Assembly: GCA_039977295.1 (NCBI GenBank) | Contig: JBDWDN010000009.1 | Span: 186,001-250,000, forward strand | Source of the DNA: Hellea sp039977295 | GTDB lineage: Bacteria > Pseudomonadota > Alphaproteobacteria > Caulobacterales > Maricaulaceae | Length of the DNA stretch: 64,000 bases | Direction of reading: 5' to 3' | Program-made: the position numbers and the translations under genes | The notes under the pieces: generated by a model | Told to the model about the DNA's origin: nothing | The model's database searches: none | The model's input: only the letters and a program-made list of their open reading frames with translations | Shown here: in pieces, positions 33,943-41,814 of the stretch | Position numbering within the stretch: the stretch's first letter is position 1 | Layout: every line of letters starts with the position of its first letter

Positions 33943-34938
33943 ATGAAACAAATAGTTCTAAAACATAAGATTACTGCAGCGCCAACAGCCAAAGATTTCA
34001 TCGAAATAGATGTTGAGAAACCAATCTGTCCAGACGCAAGCATAGTGGTTAAAGTGAAATACATATCTATTGACCCTTATGTTGGCCACCAATTGCATAA
34101 AGGCCATATGGGAGCTGAGCCGCCTACTCCACAAAAAGACAAGATACCTGGCGGAATTGTTGGCGAAGTCGTCGAGAGCCATTCAGCTAAGGCAAAAATA
34201 GGGGACAATATTCACGCCCCTGGAGCCGGCGGCTGGGCTGAATATTGCACGCTGCATGATGACCAATATACGCTTATTGACCCAAAAGCCGCCCCCCTTT
34301 CCGCTTATACGGGTATATTGGGAATGCCGGGTTTAACGGCTTGGGCTAGTGTGACCCAGCTCGCCCGCGTTCATGAAGGCGATATCTATGCCGTGAATGC
34401 GGCGGCTGGTCCTGTGGGCGGGGCGTGCGGACAATTTGCCCGTATGAAAGGCGCAAAGACCGTCATTGGTATCGCTGGAAGCCCGATAAAATGTAAGCTC
34501 GTCAAAGAGCTTTACGGTTTTGATGAATGCGTGAATTACAAAACCAAGACATGGAAAGACACATATAAGGCTGCGGCCCCTCACGGCATTACGGTTCACC
34601 ATGAAAATGTCGGCTCCGATCAACTTGGCTTTGCGATGCAGAACCTACAGCTCTACGGGCGCGTTGTGCTCTGCGGTCTCGCCGCGCATTATCACGACCC
34701 AAAGCCCGCCATGACAATGATTGGCCCCATGGTTGGTAAGCGCGCGCAGCTTAGCGGCCTTGTCGTCTATGATTTCTATAATCGCTGGGATCAGTTCCGC
34801 GCAGAGGTCGCGCCGTGGGTGAAGTCAGGTAAAGTCACGATCGCCGAAGATAAGGTGACGGGATTGAAGAACGCGCCAAAATTAATGGAAAAACTGATGA
34901 CCGGCAAAAACATCGGTAAATGCGTCGTCGAGCTATAG
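33943..34938 (+). CDS. Zinc-independent MDR reductase (CurA / leukotriene-B4-reductase type)
   Basis: A 331-residue NADPH-dependent medium-chain reductase of the group that reduces the double bond of enones or oxidises the reverse. Typical features are SIDPYVGHQL near 44-53, the cofactor motif NAAAGPVGGACGQFA (near 150-164), GIAGS and GRVVLCGLAAHY. No zinc-ligand pattern is seen. The start directly follows the VOC stop. A role in saturating an alpha,beta-unsaturated carbonyl intermediate fits the family. Confidence 0.88.
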   Translation: MKQIVLKHKITAAPTAKDFIEIDVEKPICPDASIVVKVKYISIDPYVGHQLHKGHMGAEPPTPQKDKIPGGIVGEVVESHSAKAKIGDNIHAPGAGGWAEYCTLHDDQYTLIDPKAAPLSAYTGILGMPGLTAWASVTQLARVHEGDIYAVNAAAGPVGGACGQFARMKGAKTVIGIAGSPIKCKLVKELYGFDECVNYKTKTWKDTYKAAAPHGITVHHENVGSDQLGFAMQNLQLYGRVVLCGLAAHYHDPKPAMTMIGPMVGKRAQLSGLVVYDFYNRWDQFRAEVAPWVKSGKVTIAEDKVTGLKNAPKLMEKLMTGKNIGKCVVEL

Positions 34939-34946
34939 AGAAAATC

Positions 34947-35663
34947 ATGGGACATCAAACAATTCGCGGAAAACTCATCTATCTAAGCCATAAACCCGAG
35001 CGTATGAATGCCGAGCGTGGCCGTGAATATTTCACCTTGACGAAACAGGCGGACGGGCTTTCCATTCTTCACGCCCATTGCGAAATTGACGACATGCCCA
35101 ATGTTATCCGCGATGTGACAGCTAGTTTTGAAACGGCCACCATGCAGCCCAAGGACGGTTATGTACGTATTTCCGTCGGCGACATCTATGAAGGATCGGG
35201 TTGGTTTCGGTTTACGGACACCATGTCGACCTGCGAAACTTACAACAAGGACGCTGGCATAAAGTCCAACCAGCTTGAGACACAGACATCCCCGCCTTGG
35301 TTTGGCCATCATGCTATTATCAATGATGGTTTGCTGTCGCGTTTCTTTCCTCTGGAGGCGAAACCCGGCAAACACCGCCTAGAACAGGTTATGATGTCGT
35401 CTCCCGACCACCGTGGCGCAACAGGCCCGATGCTATTTCCTCTCAGTTTCGCCATTGTCTATCTTGGCGATGAAACTGTAACTGTAGGGGCAGGTACATT
35501 CGAAGCGCGGAAATTTGAAATCGTCGATACAGCCGAAGGTCTTCCCGAAGAGCACCCCCCCTATCAAATGTGGTGCACCAAAGATGCAGACGGAATTTTC
35601 CTCAAAGGCGGGGTCCAAGGCTATATGCAGACATATTATGAACTAGTGGAACTTGAAAGATGA
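34947..35663 (+). CDS. Unrecognised beta-rich protein, 238 residues
   Basis: The frame starts at 34947 (MGHQTIRGKL), just after the reductase stop, with GAGAAAA as a weak Shine-Dalgarno sequence. The sequence alternates hydrophobic and polar residues as in beta-sandwich or lipocalin-like proteins (TASFETATM, DGYVRISVGDIYEG, VTVGAGTFEARKFEI). No signal peptide, membrane segment or catalytic motif is recognised. It overlaps the next gene (ATGA). A ligand-binding role is possible but unproven. Confidence 0.72.
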   Translation: MGHQTIRGKLIYLSHKPERMNAERGREYFTLTKQADGLSILHAHCEIDDMPNVIRDVTASFETATMQPKDGYVRISVGDIYEGSGWFRFTDTMSTCETYNKDAGIKSNQLETQTSPPWFGHHAIINDGLLSRFFPLEAKPGKHRLEQVMMSSPDHRGATGPMLFPLSFAIVYLGDETVTVGAGTFEARKFEIVDTAEGLPEEHPPYQMWCTKDADGIFLKGGVQGYMQTYYELVELER

Positions 35664-36334
35664 TGCCCTCGCTCATATCTGTTTGCGCCTTTTTCCATAT
35701 CATCCTTTTTGTGTTTTGGCTGGGCGGTGACCTTGGCGTTGCCATTCTTGGAGATCATTTCCGCAAGCGGGAAACATACTCATTGCAGGAACGCCTGACG
35801 ATTTTAAAGCTGCTCGTGATCACCGATATGGGGCCGCGCATTGCCTGGTGCCTGATGATTGCGAGCACGATTTCGCTCGTAAAAGTTGGCGGTTATTGGG
35901 ATGTGCCGCTTTGGGCCGTGGTGGCCGCTTGGGCAGTGAGTCTGATTTGGCTATGGATTACGCTGGCTATTCACAAAGCGGGACAAACGCCCAAGGCCAA
36001 GCAATTAAAAAAGATGGATATGATATTAAAATGGGCTCTGGCCGCATTTTATCTTGGGCTTGGATTCATCTCACTGACAACTAACGCGCCATTAGAGCCT
36101 AACTGGTTGGCTTCTAAAGCGCTTATTTTCGGGTTTATTTTCGTCGCAGCTATTCTGATTGATGTTATGTTCAGACCTGTCGGCCCGCTCTTAATGGCCG
36201 TTATCAATGAAGGGTCAAATGACGCGACAGAAAAGCCCCTCCTCGCCACTATGAACAAATCCCGTTTTTGGGTACGCGTGACCTATCTATTATTAGTTAT
36301 TATAGCCTTTATTGGGACAACGAAGTTTTTTTAG
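35660..36334 (+). CDS. Integral membrane protein, about six segments
   Basis: A 224-residue membrane protein. Hydrophobic segments are seen near residues 5-25 (FFHIILFVFWLGGDLG), 55-75, 80-102 (VVAAWAVSLIWLWIT), 125-145, 152-170 and 198-220. An early His in the first segment and the overall layout resemble CopD/DUF2269-like proteins, some of which bind heme; this is only a suggestion. It is the last gene of the GntR operon and overlaps the preceding stop. Its 3' end overlaps the convergent VOC lipoprotein gene by four bases. Confidence 0.78.
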   Translation: MMPSLISVCAFFHIILFVFWLGGDLGVAILGDHFRKRETYSLQERLTILKLLVITDMGPRIAWCLMIASTISLVKVGGYWDVPLWAVVAAWAVSLIWLWITLAIHKAGQTPKAKQLKKMDMILKWALAAFYLGLGFISLTTNAPLEPNWLASKALIFGFIFVAAILIDVMFRPVGPLLMAVINEGSNDATEKPLLATMNKSRFWVRVTYLLLVIIAFIGTTKFF

Positions 36335-36960
36335 TTTTTGTTGTAACTCTCACGATCCATCACTTTGTTTAATTCCATAAAATAACCATCGCGGTCAAAA
36401 AGGTAACAGGTTCTCACAAGAATAGGCTTACCCCCCGCTCGTGCTGGATAGGTCGTATTACTGGCAGGGGCTGTCATGTTAATTCCAGGAAGTTTCGCTA
36501 CAGCTTCACAATGCTCATCTACCTTTTCCGTATTAAAGACAAGCACAGTATCCCCAATCCCCATACGGGTGCGCGGCGTCGGGGCCTCTAATTTGGGGTC
36601 AAGCCATTCCAATAATCCGATCCACCCCACCCAGCTATCATTTGAACTTATCAAAACAAGTCGCGCTTTTGCCCCAGGCTCACCTGCAGGAAGCGCCACA
36701 CCGCTCATCGTCACCTCAGCATCATAATTAACCTGAAACTCCAGAACATCTCGGTAGAGCTTCAAGCTTTCATCGATATTGTCCACGATGAGGGAGACAC
36801 GGCGCAAATCAGTTGGAAACTTCTGTAGGGCGGCATCAGGCGCCTCTATCTTAGGCTGACTATCAGTGTTTGCCTGAACAGTTTTTTCGGCTGTTGATGA
36901 TAGCTGACAAGACAATAACCCAAAGAGGGAAACGGTGAGTAATAGGGATTTAATTTTCAT
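36331..36960 (-). CDS. VOC-domain lipoprotein, single domain
   Basis: A 209-residue protein with a lipoprotein signal (LLSC, Cys18). A VOC fold follows, starting at LRRVSLIVDNIDESLKLYRDVL (about 48-69) and ending with LFDRDGYFMELNKV. The start at 36960 has a strong GAGGAC Shine-Dalgarno sequence, so the longer frame to 37005, which would cross the upstream terminator hairpin, is rejected. It is a second exported VOC protein in the island, again next to a TonB receptor. It may bind or convert the substrate in the periplasm. Confidence 0.82.
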   Translation of the reverse strand: MKIKSLLLTVSLFGLLSCQLSSTAEKTVQANTDSQPKIEAPDAALQKFPTDLRRVSLIVDNIDESLKLYRDVLEFQVNYDAEVTMSGVALPAGEPGAKARLVLISSNDSWVGWIGLLEWLDPKLEAPTPRTRMGIGDTVLVFNTEKVDEHCEAVAKLPGINMTAPASNTTYPARAGGKPILVRTCYLFDRDGYFMELNKVMDRESYNKN

Positions 36961-36984
36961 AATGTCCTCGGAGAATACAAAAAT

Positions 36985-37010
36985 GCCTGATGCGGAAAAC
37001 CGCATCAGGC
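36985..37010 (-). terminator. Rho-independent terminator of TonB receptor 2
   Basis: A perfect 11-base stem (GCCTGATGCGG and its complement) with a four-base loop is followed on the minus strand by ATTTTTG. It lies 26 bases after the receptor stop and directly before the VOC lipoprotein gene. Confidence 0.88.
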
Positions 37011-37035
37011 CCTATCTTATGTCAAACTGGTGTCT

Positions 37036-39618
37036 TTAGAAATCAACTTTTGCTCTGACGCCAAGCTGTCGGCCTTGACGGTAGGAGATAAAGGCGGAGC
37101 GCGGGCCGGTTACATTGCGATCAATTGCAGCACGCGCATTTGTGCCGGCTGGATCATGACCAAGGCTATTAAATCCTTCTTGCAGGTCAAACCAACGGGT
37201 TGCAATTGGCGGAGTGCGCTCATCGGTCAGATTCCGCCCAAAGACTTCAAGTCTAACATTATCAAACTTCACGCCTAATTGCGCACCAATCATATTCGTA
37301 TCGCCGGTTTCCATTCCGTTATGTACTTGAACGAATTTTGAGCCCTCATGGGTAAAGTCAACATTGGCAAACATATCGATCGCATCACTAATAGGATACT
37401 CTACCTTACCATAAAGACTACCTTGATGCTCCGACGTCATCGGGATCCTATTCCCTGCAATTGAGCACGACAGATTTCCCGTGAAGAAATTCTGAGGATC
37501 ATAGAAAGGAGTCGAAGTGGCTGCAGTTGCTGTTCGAGTTCCATCCACTGCCGTAGCGCGAATTGTACCTATTTCGGGCGGATTAGTCCGATCAAAAGCA
37601 GAAATCAGGAAGCCACCCGTATTCAAAACAAACTCGAAGTCATCGCATCCCTTTGTGAATTTAGCGTCCGTGTAGGCGTAAGATCCGCCTACCGTTACAT
37701 ATTCACTAATGTCGAAACTTGCTTCCACTTCAACACCTTTTATTTCCGCAGAACCTTGGTTCGTCGCGACGGAGTTAATAGCAGTCGAGCCCGCAACAGC
37801 CACAGGTGTGGTCAGTTGATAATTGGTGACATCATTGAAGAAGCCAGCCACTGTGACCCGCCCGCGCCCATCAGCAAAACGTGTCTTGTAACCAATTTCA
37901 AAAGCGTCGCTTTCTTCCTCCGCATAAAACTCGTCGCCCGTTGAAATCCCGATAGGTCCATTAATGCCACCAGGCTTTACACCCTTGGCATAGCTAGCAT
38001 AAGCTGACGCATCATCTGATAGATCGTAACTCACAATGGCTTTAGGAATGAATTTATCAAACTTAACTTCATTATCATAACCCGTGTCACGTTCAAGTAG
38101 GCCCTTCGACTCTTCCTGATATCTTCCTTCAAGAGAAACTGTCAGTTGCTCGTTCACATCAAAATCAACTGTCGCAAACACGGCCTTATTTTCGACTGTG
38201 CGCGTATCAACAACAGGTCCCAGATTGTCAGGTGTCGTATTTGCAAAACTCAAACTCGCGGCATCTTCACTAAAGTCATATACGAATGCACCAACAGACC
38301 AACGAATTGATTTATCCGCGGGAGACGATAAGCGCGCTTCAAGTGAATAGTCGAAAGAGTTGTTCTCACCAGCATTGTAGAAGACGCCATCTGGCTGACC
38401 GATCGAGAAAAACGGACTGATTGGGAATACATAAGGAGAGCCATTTGCGGGTCCCGTTTCACCGGGCAAGTGATTAGAGTCGGCCCCCGTTGTTATCTCC
38501 TGCTGCCTATATCCAAAGCTTCCCTCAAGATTGTAACCGTTAGCGAAATCTAATTCGGATTTCACGCTACCATAGGTCATTTCACGCTCTACCCCGAAGA
38601 AAGGTCCCGCTGTGAGTGTTTGGGCCGGCGCCAAATCCTCAAACTGCGATAGGTTTCCGCAAAAATATTGAAAATTACTATCCGTTTGCGTGGCAGGATC
38701 GATACTGTCAAATGTATTAATCCAAGGTGCAAATCGCTGTAGAAAACTAGGAACACCCCCATCATTGCTATAATTTGCACCTGATCGATAGCCAGGATAG
38801 CAATTATTTTGTTCCGCTCCAATCAAACGAAATGGCCGTGCATCATCGTCATCTTCTACATGACCCAAACGTCCAATAATTGAAAAATTATCAGTGATAT
38901 TTGCATCTATAACAGCATTTACTGAAATCGTTTTTTCTCCGCCGAGTTGCTCCCCACCATCCGCATTAATCCAAGCGCTGTCACCATCATAGTTATAGAG
39001 GCGCCCTGAAAGAGAAAATCCTAAGGCTCCATCACTTATGGAGTTGCTGACGCGGCCATAAAATTCATGTTCCCCATCTTCAGCCACCAAACCTTCGATA
39101 CTGCCTTCAAATCCGCCCTGACTTGGGCGTTTGGTAATAAAATTAACGGCCCCGGAATAAGTATTCCGGCCGTAAAGCGCAGATTGCGGCCCCTTAACAA
39201 CCTCAATACGTTCTAGTCCTCGTGTATCTACCGCCTGCAAGTCACCGGAGTAATAAACACCATCAATAAAATAAGCTGCACCCGCTTCGACACCGAATTG
39301 GACACCGGCAAGAATGTTAGCAGCTCCGCGAATGACGGGACGTTCCGTGGTACGGCCAAAAGCTTTTGAAAAACTGAACCCAGCCGTATGACGCGCAACA
39401 TCATCGACACTTCGCAATGCCAAATCTTCAATCGCGCTTTCACCAAAGGCTGCGACAGCCACAGGCGCCTCGATCAGAGTTTCAGCTGTACGGCGTGCCG
39501 TTACGACGATTTCGTCGTCCTGGTCCTGTGCATAGGCTGCATCGGCTGCCAATAAACACGTCAAAGCCAAAACAGATGTAGAAGCTTTCACAGCTTTCGA
39601 ATAATTGAAACGTCTCAT
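37036..39618 (-). CDS. TonB-dependent outer membrane receptor 2
   Basis: An 860-residue outer membrane receptor. The signal peptide ends near AYAQ (about residue 31), the TonB box is EIVVTARRTAETL, the plug has VIRGAANI and VVKGPQSALYGRNTYSG, and the protein ends with a terminal Phe (RAKVDF). It is larger than receptor 1 and not closely similar, so two ligands or two forms of one ligand may be imported. An FNR-like palindrome lies 81 bases upstream of the start. A strong terminator follows. Confidence 0.94.
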   Translation of the reverse strand: MRRFNYSKAVKASTSVLALTCLLAADAAYAQDQDDEIVVTARRTAETLIEAPVAVAAFGESAIEDLALRSVDDVARHTAGFSFSKAFGRTTERPVIRGAANILAGVQFGVEAGAAYFIDGVYYSGDLQAVDTRGLERIEVVKGPQSALYGRNTYSGAVNFITKRPSQGGFEGSIEGLVAEDGEHEFYGRVSNSISDGALGFSLSGRLYNYDGDSAWINADGGEQLGGEKTISVNAVIDANITDNFSIIGRLGHVEDDDDARPFRLIGAEQNNCYPGYRSGANYSNDGGVPSFLQRFAPWINTFDSIDPATQTDSNFQYFCGNLSQFEDLAPAQTLTAGPFFGVEREMTYGSVKSELDFANGYNLEGSFGYRQQEITTGADSNHLPGETGPANGSPYVFPISPFFSIGQPDGVFYNAGENNSFDYSLEARLSSPADKSIRWSVGAFVYDFSEDAASLSFANTTPDNLGPVVDTRTVENKAVFATVDFDVNEQLTVSLEGRYQEESKGLLERDTGYDNEVKFDKFIPKAIVSYDLSDDASAYASYAKGVKPGGINGPIGISTGDEFYAEEESDAFEIGYKTRFADGRGRVTVAGFFNDVTNYQLTTPVAVAGSTAINSVATNQGSAEIKGVEVEASFDISEYVTVGGSYAYTDAKFTKGCDDFEFVLNTGGFLISAFDRTNPPEIGTIRATAVDGTRTATAATSTPFYDPQNFFTGNLSCSIAGNRIPMTSEHQGSLYGKVEYPISDAIDMFANVDFTHEGSKFVQVHNGMETGDTNMIGAQLGVKFDNVRLEVFGRNLTDERTPPIATRWFDLQEGFNSLGHDPAGTNARAAIDRNVTGPRSAFISYRQGRQLGVRAKVDF

Positions 39619-39698
39619 ATGGGACCCCTTTAATTGTCTCAGTGTGAACCTTTTCAGGTCTATGAAACAATTAGTGGCGCGAACATCCCCTCGAAAGT

Positions 39699-39712
39699 TT
39701 GATATAAATCAT
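39699..39712. promoter_or_regulatory. Candidate operator, TTGA-N6-TCAT (near match)
   Basis: TTGATATAAATCAT upstream of TonB receptor 2 matches seven of eight fixed bases of the island palindrome and nine of ten of an FNR box (TTGAT-N4-ATCAA). Confidence 0.45.
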
Positions 39713-39765
39713 ATCTGTCGACACGGGGGCCTCTTGCCGACGCTATTTTTCAAAAATTTTTTCCC

Positions 39766-39785
39766 CTGTGGCCTATTGGCCACAG
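39766..39785 (-). terminator. Probable terminator after the DUF1330-like lipoprotein gene
   Basis: CTGTGGCC and GGCCACAG form a perfect 8-base stem with a four-base loop. On the minus strand it is followed by GGGGAAAAAATTTTTG. It lies 150 bases past the lipoprotein stop and ahead of the TonB receptor 2 promoter. The remaining parts of 39619-39934 hold no gene. Confidence 0.6.
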
Positions 39786-39934
39786 TTTAAGCTGATTTAA
39801 CGGTCGTATTTAACGTCCAAACTCTACCCATTCTATAAAGCGGCATACACCTCAAGCACGAAGTTAGATGTCTTATCAATTATGAATTGGCGTTGAATGG
39901 CCCCATTGCAGGATTGCCTAGATACGTCCTAAGG

Positions 39935-40330
39935 CTAGCGTGTTGGCAATGCCGGAACAATGATAACATCAAATTCACCGACGCCTTCGCGAAGTCTTTT
40001 GGCTTCACTATATTCAGGTGAATTCCAAAACTCTTGCGCAGCTTCAGAGCTGGGCCATGCTGAAATAATCGTAACTTGATAATCAGACTGGCCTTCCACG
40101 GTTGCATATTCGGTGGAGAAAGCGACATAACGTCCGCCATATTTGTCGTAAATAGGCGGTAAGCTCGCCGCGTATGGACTAAGATCTTGGGCGACATAAC
40201 CCCTACCTTGCACTATCATATAAGCTCCAGGAGCGCTTACTTTGATATCGTTCTTAGGAGCTACTGGAGGCGTCGACTGGACCGTACACGCAGAGAGTCC
40301 AAGCGCGAACATAAGATAGATTGTTTTCAT
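39935..40330 (-). CDS. DUF1330/dabb-like small lipoprotein
   Basis: A 131-residue protein with a short lipoprotein signal (LSACT, Cys15). The mature part, with GGRYVAFSTEYATVEG, VTIISAWPSSEAAQEFWNSPEY and AKRLREGVGEFDVIIV, follows the pattern of DUF1330 dimeric alpha-beta-barrel proteins, which are usually cytoplasmic. The start at 40330 is set by an excellent Shine-Dalgarno sequence (GGAGGTGA); an upstream ATG at 40372 is unlikely. A perfect TTGA-N6-TCAA palindrome sits 54 bases upstream, which ties it to the catabolic island. Confidence 0.8.
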   Translation of the reverse strand: MKTIYLMFALGLSACTVQSTPPVAPKNDIKVSAPGAYMIVQGRGYVAQDLSPYAASLPPIYDKYGGRYVAFSTEYATVEGQSDYQVTIISAWPSSEAAQEFWNSPEYSEAKRLREGVGEFDVIIVPALPTR

Positions 40331-40383
40331 TATCACCTCCAAACCAACAATATTAGGGATATAGTATTCCATAAATACTTTTG

Positions 40384-40397
40384 TTGACTTAACTCAA
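40384..40397. promoter_or_regulatory. Candidate operator, TTGA-N6-TCAA
   Basis: TTGACTTAACTCAA, extended to GTTGA..TCAAC (40383-40398), lies 54 bases upstream of the DUF1330-like lipoprotein gene. It extends the putative regulon to the right end of the island. Confidence 0.62.
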
Positions 40398-40626
40398 CTC
40401 TGCAGTTTCACGATCACCAATGTCTGTTTTTGGGAAGTTTGAGGCATTTGGGCCCCTATGCTTTTAGGCACTGCATCCATCCTCGCTACCTACGACACTC
40501 AACGCGCTTTACGTCCTACTCCCTTATATTAAACTTCAACGCGGCCAAGATTATGGTCAAGGCTTGCCTCAATTTCAGCAATTCAATGAACTCATCATTT
40601 ATTGGGCATTCTAAAGTGCCTTTCTT

Positions 40627-40758
40627 TTAACTAGCTAGATGAAAACTGAACCCCAACCCCAGCAGGAAGGCGCCGCCATAGATCAAAGGAATGATGGGAT
40701 TGCTCCCTACCGGCGGTTCCGCGCCAATGCGTTGGCTCTTGGTGCAAGTATATTTCAT
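40627..40758 (-). CDS. Possible small membrane protein or fragment, 43 residues
   Basis: A 43-codon frame starting MKYTCTKSQ with a C-terminal hydrophobic segment (PLIYGGAFLLGLGFSF). No good Shine-Dalgarno sequence is visible. It may be a genuine mini protein or the remnant tail of a larger membrane protein gene. It is the only frame here that looks protein-like. Confidence 0.3.
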   Translation of the reverse strand: MKYTCTKSQRIGAEPPVGSNPIIPLIYGGAFLLGLGFSFHLAS

Positions 40759-40801
40759 CCGTGTCAGGGGAAACCTTTATTGATAAATTTAAATTTTTGT
40801 T

Positions 40802-41071
40802 TCAGTTTTTTCTCGCTTTAGCCCCCGGGTATGTTTTGTCAGCATCAGGAGGCATTACGCCAGTATTCATGTCCAGCCAGATCGACGCTGCCACAGCCCC
40901 TTTTAGAATGATATCGATTAAGTCCCGGTCATTCAGTCTCGGGTCAACTTCTATGAACGTGCTATTATTGCCTGCAATTATTAAATCGACGTTAGGGCTT
41001 GAGAGTGACGAAGACAACCTTTGGCGTATAATATCAGAAACAGATACATCGTTATTTTTGAATTTTTTCAA
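40802..41071 (-). CDS. Doubtful ORF, possibly a gene remnant, 89 residues
   Basis: The frame opens with TTG at 41071, preceded by GGGAGGTG, and encodes a soluble-looking sequence (VDLIIAGNNSTFIEVD, AASIWLDMNTGVMPPD). It is not recognised. It lies in the AT-rich stretch, so it may be the decayed end of a former gene rather than an expressed protein. Confidence 0.3.
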   Translation of the reverse strand: MKKFKNNDVSVSDIIRQRLSSSLSSPNVDLIIAGNNSTFIEVDPRLNDRDLIDIILKGAVAASIWLDMNTGVMPPDADKTYPGAKARKN

Positions 41072-41599
41072 GCACCTCCCATAGAGCGTCGGAGCAACAC
41101 TTGTACGTGATATTAAGAGTTAAATCAGGCGAGATTTATTGCATATATCTCAACTTCAATAAAATTGAGGCATCATTAATTAGGTGTTCACTAGCAGACA
41201 ATCCCGTACACAACGATAACTTCTAAAAGAACGGTTTTTTAGGAAAACACCTACTCCGCAAGCAGCACTTCACATGACAAGTATTAGGCATTTTGGAAGA
41301 AATTACGTGGCTTGATTTTGTATGTTGGCAAACATTATCACAAGTTAGCATACGTTATGAAACTATAGGACAAAGAGTTTTTCCAATCTGTTGGGATAAT
41401 ACTAAGTTATGATAACATCATTTTTCCTTGAAAAATTTTAAGTCATGGAATTACGACCCCTTATTGACCTAAAGTTTTCATAGAGTGCCTGACCCCGCCA
41501 AGAGCTGCACCTATAGAGGGACTGCCTTGGATGGCGGCATTCAGTTTTGTTCTAAAATCACCTGTTGGCGCGTCAATACAGTCTTCAACCTCTGTCTTA

Positions 41600-41811
41600 A
41601 ATACAATCTATTCCTCAGGCACACTGACTCCGGTTAACCCCATTTCTCCGGCTTCACGCCAGAATGCAGGTTCGACCTGTCCGTCCGTGCGCCATTTAGC
41701 AATGCGCTCACGCGTGGCTTTATCTTCAAAAAACTTCCCTACCGCATCGCGGAAAAGGGAAATCTCTTCATCTTACATAAAAGCCGGGTCTTCTACACCT
41801 AAAACGCTCAT
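41600..41811 (-). pseudogene. Truncated acyl-CoA dehydrogenase start
   Basis: A frame starting at 41811 (MSVLGVEDPAF) encodes the N-terminal helix of an acyl-CoA dehydrogenase (EEISLFRDAVGKFFEDKA, AFWREAGEMGLTGVSVPEE) but is broken by a TAA at codon 13 and by a TAG at 41608-41610 where the family has the Tyr of VPEEYGG. The remaining 48 codons down to 41461 stay open, include GDFR, but do not resemble a dehydrogenase further. It begins three bases after the thiolase stop, so it is the decayed last gene of the operon. Confidence 0.85.
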
Positions 41812-41814
41812 ATT

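Larger units (their letters stand above)
40399..41460. other. AT-rich, gene-poor stretch
   Basis: About 1 kb with no convincing full gene. The part from 40800 to 41460 is visibly richer in A and T than the flanks. It contains the two weak candidates listed separately. No terminal inverted repeat, transposase or tRNA is seen. It may be the scar of a lost mobile element or degraded genes, separating the catabolic island from the beta-oxidation operon. Confidence 0.5.
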
